Source of the DNA: DASPJQ01 sp035299065 | GTDB taxonomy: Bacteria; Bacteroidota; Bacteroidia; Flavobacteriales_D; UBA2798 | Length of the DNA stretch: 26,103 bases | Direction of reading: 5' to 3' | Assembly: GCA_035299065.1 (NCBI GenBank) | Contig: DATGXI010000130.1 | Span: 1-26,103, forward strand | In this document: piece after piece, positions 15,860 through 25,036 of the stretch | Position numbering within the stretch: the first letter of the stretch is position 1 | How the letters are laid out: each line of letters starts with the position of its first letter | Program-made: the position numbers and the translations under genes | Notes under the pieces: generated by a model | What the model saw: only the letters and a program-made list of their open reading frames with translations | Databases searched by the model: none | Told to the model about the DNA's origin: nothing

Positions 15860-16927
15860 ATGAAACTGGTATTACTTGCAGCAGGATTTTTGGCCATGGC
15901 ATGTTTTGCAAATGCCCAGGAAAAAGAAAAAGCCGTGGAAATGGTAAACGAAGGCGTTTCCTACCACGAAAAAGGCGACTACGAAGGAGCCTTAAAGCGT
16001 TATGATAAGGCGCTTGAACTGGATAAAGATAATTTGGATGCGCTTGCCGAAAAAGCCCTTACCCTTTTAACCATGGGCAAGACTGAAGAGGCCATTGTGA
16101 ATTGTAAACTGGCTATTCAAAAACATCCCACCCACGAGGAACTTAAAACAGTGTATGTTACCTATGGCAATGCGTTGGATGCGTTGAAGAAAACAGACGA
16201 ATCATTGCAGGTGTATGAAGACGGCTTGAACTTATTCCCCGAATTTTACCAATTGCATTTTAACAAGGGAATTGCCCTTGCAAGTGTAAAAAAATATGAA
16301 GAGGCCTTGTTGTGCTTTAACAAAAGCGTAAAGTACAACCCTAAACACCCGGGCAGCCATAACGCCATAGCCCGTATTCAGGATGGAAACGCTTCAAAAC
16401 GCATTCCTGCATTAATGGCTTACATGCGCTTTTTGGTTCTGGAACCTGAAAGCAAACGAGCCACCGATAATCATAAATTAATGCTTGCCTTACTGAACGG
16501 GAATATTGAGAAAAAAGGTAAAAAAGAAATTACCATCAACATAAACTCAACCATGTTTGCCGATACAACGGAAGATGGATCGAATAAGGAGAATAACTTT
16601 GCCACTACAGATCTTATTTTGTCTATGGACGCAGCACTTGACTATGATAAAAAACATAAAAAAGATACTGAAGTTGAGAAATTCATACGCAAAGTAAATA
16701 CCATGTGCGCATCATTGTCAGAGTCACGCAAAGATAATTTTGGTTTTTATTGGGATTATTATGCCCCGTATTTTGTTGAGATGAAAGAAAAAGGACAAAT
16801 TGAAACATTTGGATATATTGCCTTTGCCGCATCAGGCGATGAGAAAGTTATATCCTGGATCAAGTCACACAAAAAAGAACTCACTGCGTTTTACGAATGG
16901 TCAGCCAGGTTCCAATGGCCTAAGTAA
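15860..16927 (+). CDS. Exported tetratricopeptide-repeat protein
   Basis: The start is taken at ATG 15860, which gives a signal peptide (MKLVLLAAGFLAMACFANAQ). An in-frame GTG at 15839 would add seven residues in front. At least three TPR units cover about residues 25-180: for example GVSYHEKGDYEGALKRYDKA followed by LELDKDNLDAL, then EKALTLLTMGKTEEAIVNCK, and NKGIALASVKKYEEALLCFN. TPR solenoids mediate protein-protein contacts. The rest (to residue 355) is helical and unrecognised. The next gene starts 3 bases after its stop, so the two form an operon, and the small exported product may be its partner. Confidence 0.8.
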   Translation: MKLVLLAAGFLAMACFANAQEKEKAVEMVNEGVSYHEKGDYEGALKRYDKALELDKDNLDALAEKALTLLTMGKTEEAIVNCKLAIQKHPTHEELKTVYVTYGNALDALKKTDESLQVYEDGLNLFPEFYQLHFNKGIALASVKKYEEALLCFNKSVKYNPKHPGSHNAIARIQDGNASKRIPALMAYMRFLVLEPESKRATDNHKLMLALLNGNIEKKGKKEITININSTMFADTTEDGSNKENNFATTDLILSMDAALDYDKKHKKDTEVEKFIRKVNTMCASLSESRKDNFGFYWDYYAPYFVEMKEKGQIETFGYIAFAASGDEKVISWIKSHKKELTAFYEWSARFQWPK

Positions 16928-16930
16928 AAT

Positions 16931-17251
16931 ATGAAAATAACGTTCATCTTATTGGTTGTTTTGTTTTTTGGTTTCCAAACCAGGGCACAAAATATTCACG
17001 GCAACGTGCCAACCTATAAATGTAAGGTATTCACCTACGATACAGTTTCGCAAAAAATAACCTACAAACGCGACTATGCGTATTGGGTGTATGACACAAA
17101 CATGGTTGTTCTTAAAAAGGGATTTGGGAAAATAACCGATGTTAACGCATTGAAAAAGCAATTGTATTATTTGTTTGTTAAGGGCGTGACCATCCAGGGT
17201 AACCCGTCAGAAGCTGAAGTAAAAAAGTATGCATACATCATTCAACGATGA
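16931..17251 (+). CDS. Small exported protein of unknown function
   Basis: This 106-residue protein has a clear signal peptide (MKITFILLVVLFFGFQTRAQ). The mature part has a repeated flavour of aromatic and Lys residues (DTVSQKITYKRDYAYWVYDT) and a single cysteine, with no recognisable domain. It begins 3 bases after the TPR gene stop codon, so translation is probably coupled and both products are likely used together in the envelope. Confidence 0.65.
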   Translation: MKITFILLVVLFFGFQTRAQNIHGNVPTYKCKVFTYDTVSQKITYKRDYAYWVYDTNMVVLKKGFGKITDVNALKKQLYYLFVKGVTIQGNPSEAEVKKYAYIIQR

Positions 17252-17451
17252 GGCAATTGGCTTAAATAAAGCCCTGGCAATTTTCAAAAAGAGAGAGTAA
17301 AATCATTTTTTTTTTAAAAAGAGAATATGGTTAGCGGTGCAATACTGTTAGCGTGCCCTTGTTTGAGTTGGTTTAAAACCACATAGCAAAAAAAAACAGA
17401 TCGGTATATTAATTGTTTGTAAAGCGACCTGGGTTAGTAGAGCCCTTGCTT
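17252..17451. other. Intergenic region before cyanophycin synthetase
   Basis: This 200-base gap contains a weak stem (GGCTT at about 17259 and AAGCC at about 17269) without a T tract, and a T/A-rich run near 17305-17320. No clear promoter match was found. The frame of the next gene extends upstream to a TTG at 17413, but the start is placed at 17452. Confidence 0.4.
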
Positions 17452-20028
17452 ATGGAGATTGAAGAAATGAGGGTGATGGCCGGGCCAAACATGTGGGCCG
17501 AGCCTCATAAACTGGTAGTTGTTAAAACAACCGCTACAGAAATTACAGAAACAGATTTAGAATGGTATTTTGAAAAAGCAGAGATATACCTGAACAAGGA
17601 TATCAATGTTGTTGGCATTCCTGATGATGATCCTCAACTTGCTTTTGCAACCCTTCTTGCTATAATGGCAGCCTCGCTACAGGATTGTTCAAGCCACCTG
17701 TATTGCAAAGGAATAAGGCATGGACGTTATGTTTATACGGTTTTTGAATATGAGGAAGAAGAAATGGGTATTCTGGCAGCGCATAAAACAATTGAGATAA
17801 TCAATCAGCTAATAGAAGGACATTCCTGTTCGTTTAAAGAAGCCCGGCAGGAATTTAAGTTGTTAAAAGAACAGTTTTATCCTGGTCCCAGCACCTTTTC
17901 CATTATTGAAGCTGCTCAAAGGCGTAACATCCCAATACGAAACATAGCTGGAGGCAAGTTTGTAATGATGGGACATGGTAAATATCAAAAACGCATTGAG
18001 GCTTCAATTTGTGAAACAACGAGTAATATTTCAGTTGAAATTGCCGGCAATAAAGACACTACAAAACATATACTTTCAGAAGCCATGGTTCCTGTGCCCA
18101 CAGGCATGTGCGTACAAAACCTGGAAGAGTTGATGAATGTGGTTGAAAAAATAAAATATCCCCTGGTTACAAAACCACTTGACGGAAATCAGGGAAAAGG
18201 CATTACAACAAACATTACCAATTACGAGTTGCTTGTAAAAGGGTTTAACCATGCACAAATGTATTCGCGTAAGGTAGTGGTTGAAAAATTTGTGGAGGGC
18301 AATGACTACAGGTTCCTGGTAATTGGTTACAAACTGATTGCGGCAGCGCAGCGCATACCGGCCTGTGTAAAGGGCAATGGAATTTACACAATAGGTGAAC
18401 TTATACACCAAATAAACGATGATCCGCGTAGGGGCCAGGGCCATGAAAATATGCTGACAAAAATAAAGGTTGACGTAGCCATGATTGAATTCCTGGCCAG
18501 TTCAGGGCTTACGCTTGAGTCAATACCTGCGCTGGGCCAACGTGTGTATTTGAAACCTACAGCCAATTTAAGCACGGGGGGTACCGCTATTGATGTTACC
18601 GATGAAGTGCATGACGAAAACAGGTTGCTGGCCGAGCGTGTAGCCAAATTAATAGGCTTAAACATTTGCGGCATTGATATTATGGCACCCGTTGTAAAAA
18701 CACCCTTGACCGAAAACGGAGGCGTTGTACTGGAAGTAAACGCTGCCCCCGGTTTGCGTATGCACATAGCTCCTTCGCAAGGCAAACCACGCAACGTAGG
18801 TGATCCAATACTGGAGCTCATGTTTCCTGAAGGTTCACAGGCGCGAATTCCAATTGTTGCAGTAACGGGTACCAATGGCAAAACAACTTCCACTCGCTTA
18901 ATGGCACACATTACAGCACAACAGGGATACCATGTTGGGTTTACCTGTACCGATGGAATTTATGTGAATAATATACAGATTTATAAAGGTGACTGCTCAG
19001 GCGCAAAAAGCGCTGCTGTTGTATTAAATGATCCCACAGTTGATTTTGCCGTGCTTGAATGCGCAAGGGGTGGTTTAATTCGTTCAGGACTTGCATTTGA
19101 TTTTTGCGATGTGGCCATTGTTACAAATGTAGCCAGCGATCATTTGGGATTAAAAGATATTGATACCCTTGAAGACCTTGCCCGAGTAAAAGCTGTTGTA
19201 CCTAAGTCAGTACACGCGGATGGATACGCCATTTTGAATGCCAGTGACGAACTTGTTTATAAAATGAAAGATGAGTTGCACTGCAAGGTGGCTTTATTTG
19301 ACTTGCATTATACTGAACGCCTGGCGCGGCATTGTGCAGCAGGAGGCATTGCAGCCTACCTTGATGATTTAAAGTCAATTGTTATTGCTGACGGAGAGCA
19401 AAAAACACGTGTGGAAAATGTCATGAATATACCGCTAACCATGGGCGGTAAAGCTGAATTCATGATTGAAAATATTCTTGGAGTTGTATTGGCTACCTAT
19501 GTAAAAGGGTTTGACATGAAAAAAGTGGTAGCTTCACTTTGCGAATTTTTACCTGAGCAGGTACCTGGCCGTATCAATTTGTTTAAGGTGAACGATGTCA
19601 ACATCATGATTGATTACGTTCACAATCCGCATGGTTTTATGGCATTGGGCAAAATGCTTGACACCATTCAGGCCATAAAAACTGGTATTATAACTGGTGT
19701 TGGTGACCGAAGGGATGATGATATAATAGAAGTAGGACGTATAGCAGCGCGTATTTATGATAAAATCATTATTCGTATGGACAATGAAGAACGCGATAAA
19801 ACACCTGAGCAAATTGCCGGGTTAATTGTACAAGGATTGCAGGAAGTTAAACCAAAGGTAACCTATCACATTATACCTGACAGCAATATTGCCTTGCGTT
19901 TTGCCATTGACCAGGCATTGCCGGGAGAGTACGTTGTGTTTTCGGCTGAAAAGCCTGAAGAGACCATTGCTTATATTCAGGAATTGCGCAACCATTACAA
20001 CCAGGCATTTATTTCGCGCACCGGGTAA
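17452..20028 (+). CDS. cphA: Cyanophycin synthetase
   Basis: This enzyme builds cyanophycin, an Asp-Arg polymer used as nitrogen and carbon store, by ATP-dependent addition of Asp and Arg. The start at ATG 17452 gives 858 residues beginning MEIEEMRVMAGPNMWA, aligned with the usual N terminus of the family; a TTG at 17413 would add 13 residues. The ATP-grasp domain (about 203-455) shows KPLDGNQGKGITTN and VLEVNAAPGLRMH. The Mur-ligase-like domain has the P-loop GTNGKTT (473-479), then ECARGGLIRSGLAFD and DYVHNPHGF (about 721-729). Length and motif order are standard for CphA. No cyanophycinase or second cphA is in the window. Location is cytoplasmic. Confidence 0.95.
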   Translation: MEIEEMRVMAGPNMWAEPHKLVVVKTTATEITETDLEWYFEKAEIYLNKDINVVGIPDDDPQLAFATLLAIMAASLQDCSSHLYCKGIRHGRYVYTVFEYEEEEMGILAAHKTIEIINQLIEGHSCSFKEARQEFKLLKEQFYPGPSTFSIIEAAQRRNIPIRNIAGGKFVMMGHGKYQKRIEASICETTSNISVEIAGNKDTTKHILSEAMVPVPTGMCVQNLEELMNVVEKIKYPLVTKPLDGNQGKGITTNITNYELLVKGFNHAQMYSRKVVVEKFVEGNDYRFLVIGYKLIAAAQRIPACVKGNGIYTIGELIHQINDDPRRGQGHENMLTKIKVDVAMIEFLASSGLTLESIPALGQRVYLKPTANLSTGGTAIDVTDEVHDENRLLAERVAKLIGLNICGIDIMAPVVKTPLTENGGVVLEVNAAPGLRMHIAPSQGKPRNVGDPILELMFPEGSQARIPIVAVTGTNGKTTSTRLMAHITAQQGYHVGFTCTDGIYVNNIQIYKGDCSGAKSAAVVLNDPTVDFAVLECARGGLIRSGLAFDFCDVAIVTNVASDHLGLKDIDTLEDLARVKAVVPKSVHADGYAILNASDELVYKMKDELHCKVALFDLHYTERLARHCAAGGIAAYLDDLKSIVIADGEQKTRVENVMNIPLTMGGKAEFMIENILGVVLATYVKGFDMKKVVASLCEFLPEQVPGRINLFKVNDVNIMIDYVHNPHGFMALGKMLDTIQAIKTGIITGVGDRRDDDIIEVGRIAARIYDKIIIRMDNEERDKTPEQIAGLIVQGLQEVKPKVTYHIIPDSNIALRFAIDQALPGEYVVFSAEKPEETIAYIQELRNHYNQAFISRTG

Positions 20029-20075
20029 CAGTGTTAGCTATAAAACATTGGTAAATCGGGAATCACTGGCTGGAA

Positions 20076-20579
20076 TTAAGCCGTAATTTTTGCTGCATGA
20101 ATAAAGGCCGTGGTGGTGAGTAAGTGCTCCTGTGTAGTGTAGGCATCAACTTCTGATGCAATTAGCATGTGCAGCACCGCATTTTGAGTATACGAATGAA
20201 GAAAAAATGAGAAGAGTTTACGCCTTATATAAAAGGCAAGAATGATGTCCTCGGCAACTACTTCTGTATTGTCAATCAATTTTTCCTCATTTCTGCCCGT
20301 AATTTTGTTGGTGACAAAATTTTCAATGTTCTTTTTAATAAAAGGCACAATGTCATTTTTTGAAAGTTGGGTAAGAATTTCACTGTATGAGTCTTTGCTT
20401 AGTTCAATCAAATCGGTTTCGGGTATTTTTGCCAACGGGCGCATCATGGGCAAATCAAGTTCCCTGCAAAAGCGAATGCCTACCTGCACAAATTCATCAA
20501 GCTTGTTTTCAAGCAGGAACCTGGCATAATCAGGCAGGTATTGGAACTTAAATTTAGATGAATCAATTTTTATATTCAC
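20076..20579 (-). CDS. Stand-alone sensor-like N-terminal domain protein
   Basis: This 167-residue soluble, mostly helical protein has YLPDYARFLLENKLDEFVQV near residue 14, LPMMRPLAKIPETDL, and later VVAEDIILAFYIRRKLFSFF. These resemble, from memory, the N-terminal segment placed before PAS or kinase modules in several Bacteroidota signal proteins (RsbR- or histidine-kinase-like). Here the frame ends normally after this part, with no kinase or output domain on the minus strand nearby. It could therefore be a free-standing ligand or partner-binding module. It probably shares an operon with the small coiled-coil gene upstream (14-base gap). Family assignment is tentative. Confidence 0.5.
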   Translation of the reverse strand: MNIKIDSSKFKFQYLPDYARFLLENKLDEFVQVGIRFCRELDLPMMRPLAKIPETDLIELSKDSYSEILTQLSKNDIVPFIKKNIENFVTNKITGRNEEKLIDNTEVVAEDIILAFYIRRKLFSFFLHSYTQNAVLHMLIASEVDAYTTQEHLLTTTAFIHAAKITA

Positions 20580-20593
20580 GTGTTGTGTATATG

Positions 20594-20800
20594 TTAGGCA
20601 TTTTGGCTTACAAGCCTTGATAACAATTCTTTTTTAAACTGCTCCAGGGAGTGATTGTACCTTTTAGCCTGGTCAAGTAAAGCAGCTTTAGCCTTTTCAT
20701 CACCAATCTCTTTAATGATCTCATGAAGCGTATTCAGTCGATCAGTAAACGAAATTATTTTTCGTTCAATTTCCATGCTTGTTAGTTTAGTTGAATCCAT
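20594..20800 (-). CDS. Small coiled-coil protein
   Basis: From ATG 20800 this is a 68-residue, highly charged helical protein (MDSTKLTSMEIERKIISFTD onward, with KEIGDEKAKAALLDQAK) likely to form a coiled coil. The open frame extends further upstream to an ATG at 20881, adding 27 hydrophobic residues; these lack the positive N-terminal charge expected of a signal peptide, so I prefer the shorter form. It lies 14 bases upstream of the sensor-like gene and is probably cotranscribed with it. No function is recognised. Confidence 0.5.
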   Translation of the reverse strand: MDSTKLTSMEIERKIISFTDRLNTLHEIIKEIGDEKAKAALLDQAKRYNHSLEQFKKELLSRLVSQNA

Positions 20801-21209
20801 GCTTAAATTGATTAAAGCAGGGAGTGATGATCCGAACCATAAGCAGAGTGAAGATAGGCAAAAAAATGATGTCAGAAACATTTTGCATTCAAGTGAACAA
20901 TAAAATAAGCGTCCCTAAAATGAGTTGAAGAATCAACATTCACTTACTCTTTAAAAAAAGTTGTAATTACAATCATCTCATTCAAATTTAATTTTGTTTC
21001 CCAAAATTGAAATTGGCTTTCTTGTTTTGATAACTACCGTTTAATCAGGCTTTAAAATGTGAATCTTGTAAGGTTTTTACGTTAACCTGTAAGCAAAAAG
21101 TCGTTTGATTTAAAAACTTTGTAATCCAAAAATGAATGAAGTTGAACCCTGTTGATGTATGACATCATTTCAAACATAAAACCAAATAAAAATTTCTAAC
21201 TAAAAAATT
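20801..21209. other. Divergent regulatory region before the NHEJ operon
   Basis: About 400 bases without a supported gene apart from the possible N-terminal extension of the leftward coiled-coil protein. TAATTTTG at 20989-20996 matches TAnnTTTG, with TTG 25 bases upstream (20961), rather long spacing. The inverted repeat at 21153-21167 lies just before the lysine-rich gene. Confidence 0.45.
21153..21167. promoter_or_regulatory. Inverted repeat upstream of the NHEJ operon, possible operator
   Basis: TGATGT and ACATCA form a perfect 6-base inverted repeat around ATG, 42 bases before the start at 21210. The symmetry fits binding of a dimeric regulator, for example of the Crp/Fnr type, but no such gene lies nearby. 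The site is seen; its role is inferred. Confidence 0.35.
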
Positions 21210-21587
21210 ATGGCTAAGTATTCAAAAAAAGCACAGGACAAAGTAGGCGAGGTAATGCGCGAATATAAGGAAGGGAAATTAAAAAGCGGTAAGGATGGAA
21301 AAGGAGGAAAAGTAAAAAATCGCAAGCAGGCAGTGGCTATTGCGCTTAGTGAAGCAAGGGATTCAGGGGCAAAAGTTCCATCAAAAAAAAGCTCCACATC
21401 AAAAAAGAAAGCTTCAGGAACAAAAAAAACAACATCTGGTAAGCCGTTAACTAAATCAAAAAAGAGCGGTGCCAAATCAACTTCAAAAAAAGCACCCGGT
21501 AAAAAAAGCAACAGCAAACTGGCTCCTGAAACAGGTCCGTCAAAAGGAAAATCAATAGCAAGGGCTAAATCAAAAAATAAAAAGTAA
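21210..21587 (+). CDS. Lysine-rich DUF6496-like, histone-like protein
   Basis: This 125-residue, very basic protein has an N-terminal region (about 1-55, KAQDKVGEVMREYKEGKLKS, then NRKQAVAIALSEARDSG) that matches the DUF6496 pattern in which an 'EYK-G-LKSG' stretch is followed by 'RKQAIAI-LSEAR'. Residues about 56-125 are a low-complexity tail of Lys, Ser, Thr, Ala and Gly, like the C-terminal tail of histone H1. Such proteins are presumed to bind DNA non-specifically. The gene is first in a tight operon with Ku (6-base gap) and LigD, suggesting a role in DNA end handling or compaction. The function itself is inference. Confidence 0.75.
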   Translation: MAKYSKKAQDKVGEVMREYKEGKLKSGKDGKGGKVKNRKQAVAIALSEARDSGAKVPSKKSSTSKKKASGTKKTTSGKPLTKSKKSGAKSTSKKAPGKKSNSKLAPETGPSKGKSIARAKSKNKK

Positions 21588-21593
21588 ATCCAT

Positions 21594-22364
21594 ATGCGTT
21601 CAATCTGGAAAGGTGCAATAGGTTTTGGGCTGGTAAATATTCCAGTCAAATTATACAGTGCTACACAATCAAGTACACTTGACCTTGATATGGTTGATAA
21701 ACGCAATATGGGAAAAATACGTTTCCACCGTGTAAACGAATCAACAGGCAGGGAGGTAAAATGGGAAAACATTGGCAAAGCGTACATGCTTGATGACAGG
21801 TATGTGATGGTTGAAGACGAAGATTTTGAAAAAGCAGCTCCTGAAAAAAGTAAAATAATTGAAGTAAATCATTTTGTGGATGAAACCGAAATTGAAAGTA
21901 TTTACTACGAAAATGCCTACTATTTGGAACCCGAAAAAGCAGGGGCAAAAGCGTATGCTTTGTTGCGTGAGGCGTTAACCAAATCAAGCAAGGTTGGTAT
22001 AGCGCAATTTGTTATGCGAACGGCCGAAGCCCTGGCTGTCATAAAGCCTATGGGAAATGTACTGGTATTAAACAAAATTCGGTTTGCTGAAGAGGTGAGG
22101 AGTGCTGATGAGTTTAACCTTCCGCCAAAAACAGCCGTTAAACCAACCGAGCTTAAAATGGCCTTGTCGCTAATAAAACAATACTCAGGTAAATTTAATA
22201 TTGAAAAATTTAAGGACCAGTACTCGGCAGCACTGTTAAAATTAATTAAAGCAAAGGGTAAAGGCAAAAAAATAGTCACTCCAAAAATGAAAGTAGTGTA
22301 CAGCAAACAAGACGATTTAATGTCACAGTTAAAAGCCAGTTTAAGTAAACGTAAAGCATCATGA
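21594..22364 (+). CDS. ku: Ku protein, non-homologous end joining
   Basis: This 256-residue bacterial Ku homodimer subunit binds DNA double-strand breaks and recruits LigD. The N terminus (MRSIWKGAIGFGLVNIPVKL) is the classic Ku signature, followed by HRVNESTGREVKWENIGKAY with the typical linking region. The core beta-barrel and bridge region are present (YYLEPEKAGAKAYALLREAL and VMRTAEALAVIKPMG). The basic C terminus (KGKGKKIVTPKMK and SLSKRKAS) resembles the lysine-rich tails that bind DNA in other bacteria. Length is in the usual range for bacterial Ku (about 250-290). Its stop overlaps the LigD start by 4 bases (ATGA at 22361-22364), so translational coupling is likely. Confidence 0.95.
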   Translation: MRSIWKGAIGFGLVNIPVKLYSATQSSTLDLDMVDKRNMGKIRFHRVNESTGREVKWENIGKAYMLDDRYVMVEDEDFEKAAPEKSKIIEVNHFVDETEIESIYYENAYYLEPEKAGAKAYALLREALTKSSKVGIAQFVMRTAEALAVIKPMGNVLVLNKIRFAEEVRSADEFNLPPKTAVKPTELKMALSLIKQYSGKFNIEKFKDQYSAALLKLIKAKGKGKKIVTPKMKVVYSKQDDLMSQLKASLSKRKAS

Positions 22365-25030
22365 GCCTTGTTGTGTATAAACAAAAGCGAAATTTTGGCA
22401 ACACGCCTGAACCTGCCGGTGCAAAGGCAACCCGCAGCAACAAATTGCGTTTTGTTATACAACGGCATGCCGCAAGTCATTTGCATTATGATTTCAGGCT
22501 TGAAATAGAAGGCGTTTTAAAAAGCTGGGCTGTTCCAAAAGGCCCTTCCATGAAAGCAGGTGAAAGAAGACTGGCTGTAATGGTTGAGGATCATCCCATG
22601 GAATATGGTAAATTTTTTGGCGTTATTCCAAAAGGAAATTACGGTGCCGGAGTTGTTGATATTTGGGACGAAGGCACCTATGAGCCCCTGGAAGAAACCA
22701 AAAAAGGCCAGGAGGAAAAATCGCTCTTAATGCAGCTTAAAAAAGGGGATCTTAAAATTGTTCTTCATGGCAAACATTTAAAAGGTGCATTTGCACTTGT
22801 CAGAATGAACGATGGGCAGGATAAAAACTGGCTACTTATCAAGAAAAAAGACGCATTTACCGAAATACATTATAACATTGAAAAAGTAAAACCATTAAGC
22901 CTTGGATCATCTGCAAAAAATACCTGGACAAGCAACGGCTCGGGATATGAAGAAAAGGTAACATTGACCCGTAAAACAGCAGGAATAAAAGAAAAGAAAC
23001 CAGCCGGAGTGAGCATTGAATTGGCCTGGAAAAAGCTTCAAAAACCCATGCTTGCCAAGCTTAGCGATGAAGTGGTTGACAATGCCGGATGGATTTATGA
23101 AATGAAATACGATGGGTATCGTGCGCTGGCCAAAATAAGCAAAGGAAAAGCTGAATTGTTTTCGCGCAATGGCAACAGTTTTAACAAGGCCTATCCTTCA
23201 TTAATCAAAGAACTTCAGAAGATAAAAAAAGACGTTATACTGGATGGCGAAATTGTTATTGAGGACAAAAAGGGAATTAGTAATTTTCAGCTCCTGCAAA
23301 ATTACAGCACAACCAAAAAAGGTATTTTAAAGTTTTATGTATTTGATATCTTGTTTTTTGACGGGTACAACATAACCAGTATGCCGCTTATTCAGCGCAA
23401 AGAACTCTTGCAGGCTTTTTTTGAAAAATACACCTTTGCCAATATTCATGAGTCGCCCTATGTTGCAGAAAAGGGTACAGCATTATTTAAAAAATATTCG
23501 GTAAAAGGTTACGAAGGAATTATTGCAAAAGATGGTTCGTCAACGTATATGGTTGGTAAACGAACCGATGCCTGGTTAAAAATAAAAACAACACACGTGC
23601 AGGAGGCGGTAATTTGCGGGTATACACAACCACAAAACAGCCGCCAGCATTTTGGGTCATTGATTTTGGGTTTACATGAAAAAGGTAAGTTGCGCTACAT
23701 TGGTAACTGCGGAACGGGTTTTACCGATGCCTCACTAAAAGAACTTCATGCGAAATTGGCAAAACTTGAAACGGTTAAAAGCCCGTTTGCAGGTAAAATT
23801 TCCAGGAATGCACAAAGGGGTAAACCAGTATGGTTAAAGCCAACATTGGTTTGTAATGTTAAATTCCAGGAATGGACCAATGAAGGTCATATGCGTATTC
23901 CGGTGTTTATGGGACTCAGGACCGACAAAAAAGCAAAAGGAATTGTAAGAGAAGAAAAAATTAAAGGAATGAGCGCTGGCGGCAGCAAAAAGCAGCACAC
24001 CGTAAAAGCTGAAAACAAAGAAACCGGTAAAGTAAAAAGCAGAAAGAAAAAAACCGTTACAAAACCCTTTAAAACAGCAGCGGCCGGTAGCAATAAACAA
24101 ACCAGGTCTGCCGGTAATGAAGAATCCCAATTCCTGAAAATTGGAAAACATGAAGTTAAAATTACCAATACAGCAAAATTGTACTGGCCAAAGGAGGGCG
24201 TTACAAAAGGTGATTTAATAGGCTATTATGCGCGAATGGCTAAATACATGTTGCCATATTTAAAAGATCGTCCGCAAAGTTTGAACCGTCATCCAAATGG
24301 TATTGCAGGTCCGGGTTTTTATCAAAAAGACATGGATGTAAAGCAAGTGCCTTCGTGGATACATACCCAAAAAATGTATTCAAAACACAATAAAGGTTAT
24401 ATTGATTATTTGATTTGTAACGATGCCGAAACACTGGTTTATATGGCCAACCTTGGCTGCATCGAGATAAATCCATGGCATAGCAGGTACACTAAACCCG
24501 ATCATCCTGATTATATGATGCTGGATCTTGATCCTGGTAACATTGGCTTTGTTGACGTGGTAAACACGGCATTAATAATTAAAGAAATTTGCGATGAAAT
24601 AAACGTGCCCTGCTATTGCAAAACAAGTGGAGCTACCGGTCTGCACATTTACATTCCGCTGGGGGCAAAGTATACCTACGATGAAGTAAAATTGTTTGCG
24701 CAATGGATGGCAAACAGAGCGCATGAACGTTTACCGGATACAACCAGTGTTGAACGCATGACCTCAAAACGCAGGAATAAAATTTACCTTGATTTCCTGC
24801 AAAACAGCAAAGGACAAACCATTGCCTCGGTTTACAGTGTAAGGCCACGCGATGGCGCTACTGTATCAACACCATTGGAGTGGAAGGAAGTTAACCATAA
24901 ACTGGATCCTAAACAATTTACCATACACAACATTGAAAAACGAATTACCAAAAAGGGCGATTTATGGAAAGGTGTTTTGGGAAAACCAATTGATTTAAAT
25001 AAAGTGCTCAACGAAATTGATCAACTATAG
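22361..25030 (+). CDS. ligD: Multifunctional DNA ligase D (phosphoesterase, ligase, polymerase)
   Basis: This 889-residue enzyme processes and seals double-strand breaks bound by Ku. Residues about 1-165 are the 3'-phosphoesterase domain, with RHAASHLHYDFRLE (H36, H42, D44) and VEDHPMEYG (H78). The ATP-dependent ligase domain (about 225-525) has the adenylation motif EMKYDGYR with catalytic K249 and later motif IILDGEIVIE-like DVILDGEIVIE. A lysine-rich linker (about 523-585) leads to the primase-polymerase domain (about 590-885) with SLNRHPNG and LDLDPG (metal-binding D722 and D724). The order PE-LIG-POL is that of the Pseudomonas type rather than POL-first mycobacterial LigD. The gene overlaps ku by 4 bases and is 6 bases from the catalase gene. 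Confidence 0.95.
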   Translation: MSLVVYKQKRNFGNTPEPAGAKATRSNKLRFVIQRHAASHLHYDFRLEIEGVLKSWAVPKGPSMKAGERRLAVMVEDHPMEYGKFFGVIPKGNYGAGVVDIWDEGTYEPLEETKKGQEEKSLLMQLKKGDLKIVLHGKHLKGAFALVRMNDGQDKNWLLIKKKDAFTEIHYNIEKVKPLSLGSSAKNTWTSNGSGYEEKVTLTRKTAGIKEKKPAGVSIELAWKKLQKPMLAKLSDEVVDNAGWIYEMKYDGYRALAKISKGKAELFSRNGNSFNKAYPSLIKELQKIKKDVILDGEIVIEDKKGISNFQLLQNYSTTKKGILKFYVFDILFFDGYNITSMPLIQRKELLQAFFEKYTFANIHESPYVAEKGTALFKKYSVKGYEGIIAKDGSSTYMVGKRTDAWLKIKTTHVQEAVICGYTQPQNSRQHFGSLILGLHEKGKLRYIGNCGTGFTDASLKELHAKLAKLETVKSPFAGKISRNAQRGKPVWLKPTLVCNVKFQEWTNEGHMRIPVFMGLRTDKKAKGIVREEKIKGMSAGGSKKQHTVKAENKETGKVKSRKKKTVTKPFKTAAAGSNKQTRSAGNEESQFLKIGKHEVKITNTAKLYWPKEGVTKGDLIGYYARMAKYMLPYLKDRPQSLNRHPNGIAGPGFYQKDMDVKQVPSWIHTQKMYSKHNKGYIDYLICNDAETLVYMANLGCIEINPWHSRYTKPDHPDYMMLDLDPGNIGFVDVVNTALIIKEICDEINVPCYCKTSGATGLHIYIPLGAKYTYDEVKLFAQWMANRAHERLPDTTSVERMTSKRRNKIYLDFLQNSKGQTIASVYSVRPRDGATVSTPLEWKEVNHKLDPKQFTIHNIEKRITKKGDLWKGVLGKPIDLNKVLNEIDQL

Positions 25031-25036
25031 AAACAC

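Noticed and set aside
18384..18911. 175-residue minus-strand frame inside cphA
   Set aside because: Fully inside the conserved cyanophycin synthetase gene; no recognisable features.
21200..21787. 195-residue open frame opposite the lysine-rich gene
   Set aside because: Phe/Leu-rich low-complexity product mirrors the AAA/AAG codons of the real gene on the other strand and overlaps Ku; shadow frame.
23834..24168. Overlapping minus-strand frames in the LigD linker region
   Set aside because: Phe-rich products that are antisense to the lysine-rich linker of LigD; composition artefact.
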